Shown piece after piece: positions 13,201-25,200 of a DNA stretch of 64,000 nt. The stretch lies in NCBI RefSeq assembly GCF_031143425.1, contig NC_090444.1:1312741324-1312805323 (forward strand). Direction: 5' to 3'. The notes beneath the pieces were generated by a model. The model had not been told where the DNA came from. It ran no database searches and saw only the letters and a list, made by a program, of their open reading frames with translations. Source of the DNA: Pleurodeles waltl. Lineage: Eukaryota > Chordata > Amphibia > Caudata > Salamandridae. Position 1 is the stretch's first letter; every line of letters begins with the position of its first letter. The translations under genes were made by a program, and so were the position numbers.

Positions 13201-16200
13201 CCTCTCTGCAGCAGCAAATTGGCTTCAAAGGAATTGACATTGACCTGCATCCAACAACATCAAACCCTCCTCTGTTACAGCCTGCAGCTTTGCCCACTGA
13301 GGAAATCAGGCTACCAGAATGAGGCTAAGTCTGAAGGTAGCAATCTTCACAAGGCCCGATGCTCAGGAGCATCTGATCGATGTCAACGACTTTCTTGGTG
13401 GGAACTCTGGCCTTTTCTAGCTCAGAGCTTTGTGTGCCTTCATCAACAGCTGCACTGAGACATGATCCTTCATCAACCTATTGTCTATGAACCATCTTTG
13501 GCTACCGATCCAGCCTGCTACCTTGCCACGTTGACAACTGTACCTTCTCTGAAAAGTATTAAGGTCTTACGGTATTTTACCATCCATCAATAACCTGACT
13601 GGATATCTGATCTGTGCTTCATCACTGGCAGCCTTAAACGATACCCTTGTCCCAGTCTTGCTTCACCGTTTGCCCGCAGTTGGCAATTTCCTCTGTTTTA
13701 GCACTTTTTTAAATTTAAAACTTTCAACATTCATATCTGTAGTACCCCTTATTGGGATTTTTGTCATTTCAGTGCCATTTTGTTCATTAAAATATTCTCT
13801 ATTTGCATAAATTGGAGTGGGACTTGTGTTATGTTGTATTTGTAAATAATTTTTAAGTGTTTTGATAATTCAAACTCTTTACATGTTCTCTTAAGTTACG
13901 CCTGTCTTCTCTGTGCCGTGGCTACCAGGGGTTAAGTTCAAGTTTAAATCACTGAAGCCTTTACTGGACCTAATAAGAATAGTGACATTATTACTGGTAA
14001 TGCAATGTGATAATATTTTATTGAACGGATAATAAAAACCATTACAATACCACAATATGATCTACCTTCCCATACTAAAACCAAATTGATAAAATTCAAT
14101 GAATTAGATAAGTAAAAGTGTGCATTATATTCCAGTCCATCACTTCTAAAAGTCAATTTAATTTCCTAAAGGATTTCTTTAAGATAGGCCATTAAGCTCA
14201 GGTTTAATTACTTAAACCTTTACTGGACCACACAAGAATAGTGACACATTGTTACATGTCGTGGACTACCATTCAACCCTAGTAATAATCCACCTTCTCA
14301 CATACAGTGTATGTACATGCCAACACACACTACATAGACATGCATAGACAACCTTAAAAAAAATACACACTTACACAGACCAACTGATATATACGCCTCA
14401 GACATAGACTTACGGACATTTGCGCACTACGACCAACAAACACAGATATCAATTTACAAAGATAATAAGATATAGATACCCACACACAGTGAATAAACTC
14501 AAAACCCACAGCTTATTCTCATTTAGAAGGTGTCACCTACATGGATTTCTTTTAACCCACCCATTGTGCAAACTGTTTCCAAAAAGCTTTGATGAGGGTC
14601 ACCCACCCTGCAAGCTTTCCTTAGTCCTAACCCTAAAAAAACTGTTCACTTCCATTGACCTCAAGAGGCCACTTCCAACAAACACTTAATTTTCACCTAC
14701 TTGGACATTCAAGTTGGAAGCTTTACCTTCAGGCAGATTGACACCTAAGTGCACAAGAAATTTATAGCTGTTTAAACGATCAGAGGGAAATACTGGAGCT
14801 TTAATTCATGATATATCTGTTACCATCATTACTGAACGAATGAGGTGGCCCTTGAAACTTTGAATGGAGGTATTAGGTGGAAATTACTAATCGTGTTAAT
14901 ATTAAAGCTGCCATGTCACACAGTCATACACATATTTCATCACAAGGTACACCAACCCATGAATTATCTTAGAAGATCAGAAAGTAAAACAATTGATGAA
15001 GAACAGAAATAAACATAATATTCTTATGACTTTTCAGAGAACTGCCATATAAGTACCAATACCTGGACGAAATATTTAATTAATGGGAATGAATGGAACA
15101 TGTGAACACCCTAAAGATTACTCATCACCCTGAATCAGACTATGCATTTAGCACATTACAAAACACTCTGAATAACGATGAGGAACCAGAAACAGCAAAA
15201 CTCAATTGCCTCATATGCGACACATATTGATTTATGTCAACCAGAGTAATTCATATAGCAACTAATTGATTACGTTTAAAATATATTGGCTGTGCCTTTT
15301 TGCCTATTTCACTGGTTCATATATTCTATTGGCTTGCATGCACTACAATGGTTGATATGCTATAGCATTGATTTAAGGTGTCAATATGTTGGTTAATACA
15401 TCAATAACCTCTTAGTACAGATATCAAGCACATTGATTTGAGTGAGAAAGCATACTCCTTACTGTGTGTTGGATTTATAGTACATCATGTTGCTATATGT
15501 TCTCATTGTATTGGTTTTTATCAACATCACACTAACATGCCCATTTAGTTCTTTGGTGTATGTAAATCTAAAGAGTATTGGACATGCATAATCACAATGT
15601 GTTTGTTAAGTTCACATCTACTCTGTTTATTTAAATGCTTAATATATTGGTTTGCTCTCAGAATGCTCTGGTTCCATGCAACACTCATTGGTTTGCATAA
15701 AGATCACGCAGATTTTCTTGAGTAACACATAGATGCACACCTGTAATGCTCAGGTCCATATGTATAATATACTGGTTTACTCTTGTAACATACTAAGAAG
15801 TACACATAATATATTGGTTTAAATGTGTAGCCATTGTGTTGAGCACATTTTAAACTGATTTGCATGCAAATTATATAGGTTTCCATGTATACTGTGTATC
15901 TGTATACCACGCTGATTTGTATGCATAATAATGTGATGGAAGCCAAGCATAATTATATTGTTCCAACATATGACAACTTGGCTTGCAAACACAATGCATT
16001 TGTAGAAATGATCTAGTATCTTCTAAGTATCACCTACTGATTTGTCTACACAATATAAAGGTAACTATATTCGGCGTGAGCATTTGATTGCCATGCACAC
16101 TGGTTACAACAACAACCATCTTGGTGTGAATGAGGTTTACAAAAACATGGGAATGGTGCATTGATTTGCTTGTGCTACTTTTTGGTTTGACTCAGTAGTT

Positions 16201-19200
16201 TTGAGGGAGCAGGGAGAGCCATAACAGGAGTCAAAAGGTCTCTGAGAGTTACAGGGCTACTTTTCTCATGTACTGGAAGAAGTCATTTCCTGTAAAGCTA
16301 TGAAGCAATAGCTGTTAGCTCCTTGGATCTTTTTGTTGACAATGAAAAAACTGTTTTTCAAAGTAATATTGAACATTTTAAGTTATTTTGGTTTGCCTAT
16401 TTTGGTGTGCTTTTGCAGATTGAAAAACACATAGCATTAATACAATTTGTAAAGAGTGTGTTGCATGGGCCTAATGTTTTTTTAATTAGTATTGAAACCT
16501 GGTGGATGGAAAGTGATTTGAAAAATATTTCAGATAGTTTATTCATTCAAAAATGTTCTCAATGTTATGGAGAGACACATATTTTTGTACTCTCAAATCA
16601 CGAGTCTTTTGATGTATAGGGTATATTGTCTCATACCGGTCGCATTTCTGTTTATAAAGTGATCACAATATGGACACATTATTTAATACAGACACAGCTG
16701 CTTGTTTTTGCTAGACAAATATTAGAGCATTCAAATCTTTATATAATAGATGTTAGGCTGAGAAAGGGACACATTTAATCCCCCCAAGGGAGCTGCATTC
16801 ACAAGAAATGTCAAGAAGAGACAAAAAAGGAAGAACAATATTTCTGCTGCTAGGTTTTCAATTGTTTACCTTTCCACAATGGCATTTGACAGCACAGGTG
16901 AGGAAAACAGCAGATTGAACTGTATTAGTTGCTTTACCAAAACACTTTTAGCAATCATTTATTTAAAAAATTGATAGGTGTGTTGCACTGTCCATTTTCA
17001 GACAGTTCACTGGTCCAGTAAAAGTTATGTGTTTTTCTTTCCCTAAAATCAGTAGACCCAAGCTTTAGGAGCATCCCAATATGTACCAGCTCACATCAGC
17101 GGCTCCTCCACTAAGACGCAGGAGCGACGCCCCACTGCTCTGAGCAGTTAAAAAAAGGAAAAATAAAATGATAATAACGCAATGGTATTATCATTTTATG
17201 TTGCATCTGGGGCCAGGTTAGGGTGGGACGGGCCTGGGCTGTGTCACAGAGATTAAGGGTATGTGCACCATAAGTGTGCATGATGGTTTGGCCGGCTGAG
17301 TTGGGCCAGCCAAACTAACATGCAAAGTTAGCATTTCTCCACCCAGCTGTATTGGACGGCCGGGTGGAGAATGTGCACAGGGTCCCACTCCCTGTCTGAG
17401 CGCCGAACCAGGCCACTCAGACCAATCATGACACTGCTGTCATGTTGGTGACAGCAATGTCGTGATTAGCTTAGGGGAGTCTGGGGGCCTGTGTGCTGCC
17501 GGGAGTTAGGAAAAGGACGGAGGAGAGGCGGAACCCGTCTCCCAACGTAACAGATAAGTGTTCTTTTTTATTTTTATTTTATTTTATACCCCGCCCCACC
17601 TCCCCTGTTCAGTAGCAGCTGCCACTCTTATCTCATATCGTGATCCCATTCTTTGCACAGATCCGACGCAGCATAGGTTTCTTTTTTTCTACCGAGAGAG
17701 CATATATTACTTTAAAAAAATCCGATCTAATGCTTGTACCACCAGAAATCGGAAACAGAGGCAGTCACGTGTCTGTATTTGCAAGCGCCGTCTGCAGCCC
17801 AGGCACTAACTTAGAGATTTTTTGAAGCAATGTATGCATGGAAGATGATAAAAAAGAAATGCACAGACCCATTCTGCATCAATGCAGTGCAGTGCAGAGG
17901 ATCATGATATGGTGCACAAATATCCTGAAGCCCTAACAAGTCACGAGTATTCACTGCGCCAGCTAGCTGAAGCTGCTTTTTATAAAGCATTGTATCTCCA
18001 CACACCCCTTCCCTGCAAATGCAATACAACTGACAACGTTGGGAATATGAAGTACAGGCTTTAAAATAAAGTTTATATGTTGCTTATGTTGCAATCTGCT
18101 AAATAATTCTTTAAAAGGGTAAACCAAAACAGTTTACAAGGCAGGTTACTTTTACAAACATGATTGTTTAGTTGCCAATAAATAATATAAATGAAATATA
18201 CGAGGCATTTACCTAAGAACAAGTGCTTAACAGCTTCACAAGAAATTGAAATCTCCAGGACATGAGAAAAGTGAAATCACCATCTCCCAGCTATCTTGTG
18301 GTCCCTGTTATTCTCCCCACCCCCTCAAATCTGCTGAGCCAGACCATAGGGTAGTGCAGCCAAATCAGTGCTTCATTGGCACCCTGTATTGTAAACACCA
18401 TTCACAAAGGTGTTCGCGGTTAACCACAGTGATTGGCAAACAAAATATATCAAATGAAAGGGGAACACAAAACAAATGCACCTTTACGTTGGGCACGCAT
18501 ATCAGTAGGTGATGCGCAGAAAATACTATGGTGGTCATTCTGACCCTGGCGGTCTTTGACCGCCAGGGCGGAGGACCGCGGGAGCACCGCCGACAGGCCG
18601 GCGGTGCTCCAATGGGGATTCCGACCGCGGCGGTAAAGCCGCGGTCGGACCGGCACCACTGGCGGGGTCCCGCCAGTGTACCGCGGCCCCATTGAATCCT
18701 CCGCGGCGGCGCAGCTTGCTGCACCGCCGCGGGGATTCCGACCCCCCCTACCGCCATCCAGATCCCGGCGGTCGGACCGCCGAGATCCGGATGGCGGTAG
18801 GGGGGGTCGCGGGGCCCCTGGGGGCCCCTGCAGTGCCCATGCCACTGGCATGGGCATTGCAGGGGCCCCCGTAAGAGGGCCCCTACATGTATTTCACTGT
18901 CTGCTGCGCAGACAGTGAAATACGCGACGGGTGCAACTGCACCCGTCGCACAGCTTCCACTCCGCCGGCTCGATTCCGAGCCGGCTTCATCGTGGAAGCC
19001 TCTTTCCCGCTGGGCTGGCTGGCGGTCTGAAGGCGACCGCCCGCCAGCCCAGCGGGAAAGTCAGAATTACCGCCGCGGTCTTTCGACCGCGGAACGGTAA
19101 CCTGACGGCGGGACTTTGGCGGGCGGCCTCCGCCGCCCGCCAAGGTCAGAATGAGGGCCTATATTTTTTAAACAATATATGTTATGCTTCCAAACCAATT

Positions 19201-22200
19201 TGTTGTGACTGGGGACTATACAATTATGGACGTCTACCAGAACATTAGGCATACAAAACAGTACAGTACATATGCAAATTGGTAGATTATGCATCCATAC
19301 AGTACATCTTGCATGCAAATGGGCATTTAGGGGGTTATTACAACTTTGGAGGAGGTGTTAATCCGTCCCAATAGTGACGGTAAAGTGACGGATATACCAC
19401 CAGCCGTATTACGAGTTCCATAGGATATAATTGACTTGTAATACGGCTGGTGGTATATCCGTCACTTTACCGTCACTTTTGGGACGGATTAACACCTCCT
19501 CCAAAGTTGTAATAACCCCCTTAGTGTTTTTAACAAATGGGCTGTAGACTGAAACCAATATAATGTATGTCTAATGTAGGAATTACAGCTTGCAGGGTGC
19601 ACAGCTGCGCCAGAGTTACAGGGGTGCAGCCTTGTGACATGGACATGGTTGCAGACTTTGGCTATCAATACGCCTAGCAAACCTATGAAGCGGAGTATGA
19701 AAAAAGATCCCTGGTTTTATTTCATGAAATACAGGAAATTAACCTCCGGTTTAAACAGGAAGGCCAACTCGCCCTTCGATCGTTCTCATGTTTTTGAGCT
19801 GAGTACCATTACACAGGGTAATAGTAAAACCTGTTATTTGTAGCACTAACAATACGCAAATGTAGGGTATGACGAGCTGTTTGAGGAACAAGCAATTATT
19901 GTACTTAAACACATTTGATTCAGAAGATTATAGTCATATAGACAGACAGCACTGCACCCAGAAACACCTAATCTGGTATAACCATTACAGACGCACAAAT
20001 ACAAAACATATATCAGACTTTTCTTTGTATGAGCATGAACAGACTGAAGTTGCACTTTTTACCTCCATTGGTGACCATGTTTCCCCATCCAGACACAGTG
20101 CACCATGTGCCGGCGGGCACACAGCTGGTTGGCAGTGAAATCGGAGAGACATAGTGGTTGTACTGTGCTGGCTGCGCAAGCTTGATCAGCATGATGTCAT
20201 TGTCAAAAGCTTGGGGGTTGTAATTCGGATGCCGGATTTGCTTAGCAGCATAAATAGCTTGTTCTGAGCCTTCATACTGCGATAGGACATCTTCACCGAG
20301 GTGAACTACCATAGTGCCGGGTCTACCACAGAAAAACAAAATTGACATTAAAAAAGAGAAATACACACCATTTAAGAGCGAAAGAGACAGAGCGTGAGAG
20401 AGAGTGAGGTGATGTCAGAGACAAGAAAGAGAGAAAGAGTAGAAGCAATAGATGGCGAAAGAAAGAATTGTGGAGTGGAAAGAAATAATCAGGGTAGTAA
20501 AAGTTAGACACTGAAAGATAGAGAAGTTTTAAGGAAGAGAGCCATACTGATGGCATACAAATTAGGCACATATTTAAATAACAAGGTCTAAGACAGGAGC
20601 ACAGAAAAAAGTTTTGAGAATTATTGTGTGACATAGCATATGTCATCTGAGGGTATGCAGTGGGCTAAAAGATGGGGAAGTTTGCATGACAAGAATACAT
20701 AGCACCATTTTCCTGACATCTTTAGTTGGCCACAGTGCAAGGGAGTAAATGAGTGCTCTGACAAATTGTCCTTATGTTTCTTTCATTCTGTAGCATTAGT
20801 AAGAGTCCTCAAACAGGAAGAAAGCTGATACATGGATTTTTATCTGATTTTGCATGCTAGACCTAATTAGCACAAGTTGCAGTCTAGCAGAGAGAGTCTA
20901 GATTTAATTACAAGTAGCCCTTAATTTACAAACTCTTTTGGCTTAGCATTTGCGTGTATCGCCTGCTCACTAGAGAGTGCTTGACTCAGCCTACGTTGGG
21001 CATCTCAAATCTGCACTCTGGACTGATTTGCATTGTTCTTGAGAGGTAGATTCTTTGCCAGGACCAGAGGTGGGGATTATGCTTATCTTTCTTCAATTTT
21101 GTTCGTCAGCAGCCACAGTCTTTAACAACTAATAGTAACTCCTTTTCCTAAAATCCCTTGGAAAGAACCAAGAACAGTATGTCCATCTTCAATTTTCATA
21201 CTTTCTCTTCGCTGCTCCAGCAGTCTTTAAGACAAGTACTCCTATCTCTCTTTGGAGGACAGGATTTGCTTTAACTTTAATTTCAGCATGTTAGTATTTA
21301 TTGTCGGGATTAAATTGTTTTTTTAAGTGATAGGACCACGGAAGCTGCTTCTTTCAAGGTCAAACAGAGTAAATGTTATTTCTGCGGTGCAGCGATTAAC
21401 TGTGGTCTTGCTATCACATGAGGGCGGACAAGCTCCATTAATACAGAATTTTGAGCTTGTGAGCGTCACAAAGCTTATTTTATCTGTGCAATACACTGCA
21501 CGGTTGCTTCCCCAACAAAACAAAAGCACCACACCAAGCGCAGGGAGATTTTACCGCAATACACGCACCTTTGAAATCAGACACCCGTAGTAATCACTGC
21601 AGTCTTATTTTGATGTAGGTTCTTTACTTAGCAGCCGCAGACAACATCGTACAGGCAGAGGATCCTTCACCACCAGCTTCCATCACTCCAACCGCCACCC
21701 ATAGAATTCCCCACACCAAAGTTTCTAATGTTACATCATAGCACAAGACTGTGCTAATCTATCAATATACATAAGTGTAAAGAATTACATACATTACCTA
21801 CGTTACAACACATCGTCCCTTTTTATATTTAAAAATAAAATAAAAAAAAATAATAGTAGAACTTCCATACACGTATATCTCATCACATAAATACACTACA
21901 AGCAAGTTACACAATTTCTTTTTAAATTCATACAGGTTGAGAAAAACAGAAATAAAAAAAAATCTAACAGAAACAAACATTGTATTTTTCCATTAAACTG
22001 TATTAACACATACAAAGTCATCAAACCTCTTTGGTTTGGAAATAATCCTACCAAACCTTCCAGTTTTGATTTGACTGTCATTGTTTGTACTGTTTTGTAA
22101 GTTTTGTGTACCTGTCGCTTCACTATCACGCAGTGAATGCTGAATACTATCATGCATTGGTGTTTTAAGCGCATGCGTTATACTGTCACTCCTCACTAAT

Positions 22201-25200
22201 CTACTGTATAAATTTACCTCTTCACTACTCGCCTTTTCATCTGTTTCTAACCAATCATAACTCTTGACATTCTCTGTTTCAGCTTGTTTAACATTCCTAC
22301 ACTTGGAAACCCTGCCCAAATGCCACACTTTCCCATCACTTAATTTAACTGAGTTACAGAATACTTCACATACTTTCAGAGGCTCTGAATATCTGCTTTC
22401 TCCTTTTCAGACTTTTCTTTCTTTTCTCACTTTAACCCAATCTCCACATTTTACTTTGGATTCTCTTGTTCCGATTTTCTTGTCATACCACTCCTTATAT
22501 GCTTGTTGAGCCTTTTTGATTTTCAATCTTACTTGATCAACTCGCTTACCAGACGATAGCCAACCAAGATCCTTGCTGATAGGTTCACGACCTCACATCA
22601 AGGAAAATGGACTTTCCTCAGTGACGCTACTGGGAGTAATTCTGTAAGCCCAAATTAACTTACATAGCTCACTTTCCCAATTCAAACCATTACTCTTGGC
22701 CAACTGGATACTCACTTTGATGACCCTGTTGAATCGTTCCACTAAACCGTTTCCTTCTGGATGGTATAATGAGGTAGTGATATGGATTACACCATTTCTT
22801 TTTTAAAATGTTTTTAATTTCTCAGCCACAAATTGAGGACCATTGTCAGTAATCATAGTTTTAGGTAGACCTTCTCTTGTAAATACTTGGTCTAAAAATT
22901 TAATAATTCTTTCACATTCTGCCTTATGAACTATTTCAATCTCTGGCCATTTTGACCAGAATAAATTTGTATTCACCATTATTGCATTCCGCCGGTCCCA
23001 CCACATCCAAACCTATCTTTTCCCAGGGCGTATTGGGGCATGCAATGGGTAATAAAGGTGGTTTAAATGTTTTCTGACACTTATCAGAACTATTGCATTC
23101 TATGCAGTCTCTTATTTTTTTTTCAATTTGCTTATCAAGACCAGGCCACCAATACCTGCTTTTGACTCTTTGTTTAGTTTTGCATATTCCAAGATGTCCT
23201 TCATGACATAAATCTAGGATCTTTCTCCTAAAAGAAACTGGAGGTACAGCTCTTCCACCTCTGTACATCACATTGTTTTCTAAATAAAGTTCATTTCTCA
23301 CCTCCCAGAAAAGTTTTCCATCTGCCCCAAGATTTCTTTTTTCAGGCCAACCTCCATTTATGTAACCAGCTATTCTTTTTAAACTGTCATCCTTAATCCA
23401 TCCTTCCTTCCATTCCATAGTATCAATACCTTCCATTCCCTCATCAAATAATCCAGCCACACAACTCTCCTCACCCATTAGTTCATCTACATTTTAATTG
23501 GTAATGACATTCTACTTAGAAAATCAGCTACTTTGTTCTTGACTCCAGGCCAATACTGTACATCATAAGTAAAATCCAACAATTTTACCGACATCCTGCT
23601 CAATCCCGGAGATGCATTTTGTAATCCAGCAGTCGTCAAAACCTTTGTCAAAGGTTTATGATCAGACCTCAACAAGACATGCAGTCCCCACACAAATTGA
23701 CGAAAATGGTTCAATGCCCACACACAGGCTAATGTTTCTCGCTCTATGACTGAGTATCTCTCTTCAGCTGGGGTCAAAGACCGTGATGCAAAGGCAACAA
23801 CCCATTCATTGTTCTCATCATCACACTGTGTTAGTACCGCCCCCAACCCTTTATTACTTGCATCTGTTGTCACAATGGATTTGCATTTAGGATAAAATCC
23901 CTTCAGAAATGTTGCTTTACAAATTTCAATTTTTAAATCCTAAAACACCCTTTGACACTCATCTGACCAAATAAATTTGGATTTGTTCTTGAGTAATTGT
24001 CGCATATGATACATTTTTTCAGAAAAGTTCCTAATGAACTTGGAATAAAATTCAATTAAACCTAGAAAAGCTCTCACATCCTCTTTCCCAGCAGGACAAG
24101 GAGCTTCTTTGATAGCTTCCACTAAAGCTTGCTTCGGTTTAATGCCATTCTTGCTGATGCTATGACCCAAGTAAACCACTTCTTCTTGAGCCAATTTACG
24201 TTTACTATACTCTATTGTCAAACCTTTCCTCTTAAGGATTTCTAGAACCTGTGTCAATTTATTGTCATGTTCCTCTCTATTTTTACCCATGACTAGGATG
24301 TCATCTTGGAAAAACATCACCCCAGAGATTCCACTAAATATATTACTCATAATCCTTTGAAACATCGCTGCAGCTGATGCTAGTCCAAAAGGCACTCAGG
24401 TATATTGATAACATCCAAAAGGCATTATGAACGTTGTGTATTTCTTACAATCCTGGTGAAATGGCACCTGATGGTAAGCAGATTTTAGGTCGATAGTTGA
24501 AAACCAACACATATTCTCTGTTGCGGAAAACATTTCATTTATGCGTGGTAACGGATACTGGTCAAATAAGATGTTTTTATTCAACTCCCTAAGGTTCACA
24601 CATAATCTTACTTTACCATTGGATCGCCTTACAACTACTAATGGAGAAACCCATTCTGCTGACTCAACTTGCTCAATAATGCCACCCTTCACCAGTTTTT
24701 TTAATTCATCATGAATCTCCTTCTTAATAGAGATAGGTATGTGTCTAACCTTATGAAGACATGGAATTGCTGATGATTTTAATTCTATTTTGTGCTGAAA
24801 ATCATTCAACACCCCCACGTTACCAGAAAATAATTCTGGGTAAGAATCTAATATTTCTTCCTTTCCCTCACGATTTTCTTTAATTGTCAACACTGGATCT
24901 GGACTGTTGGGGTTCAAAATTATTCCTAAATCACCCTGCTCCGTCCAACCTAAGACTGAGGGTCCCTTTTTAGAAACGTACAATTTGCACTGTGCTTCCC
25001 TTTCTTTAAACTGAAATTCTAACTCCCAGAAACCCACAAATTCAATTTTGTCTCCAGTATAGCTCTTGGCAACATCCTCAGATTTGTCAAGATGTGTGCC
25101 TAATTTTTCCCCCAATTTATCCTTCCATACATCTTCATTCACTATGGTAAAGGGTGAACCTGAAACTGCAATCACCTTAATCATCACCCCTCCTACCGCC

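Noticed and set aside
16323..16619. 98-codon plus-strand frame
   Set aside because: AT-rich, no domain, no splice or promoter context and no relative known to me; consistent with chance.
18365..19143. Several overlapping frames of 80-135 codons on both strands
   Set aside because: They arise from the GC-rich palindromes of the MITE at 18530-19159 and read as Arg/Pro/Gly-rich mirror products.
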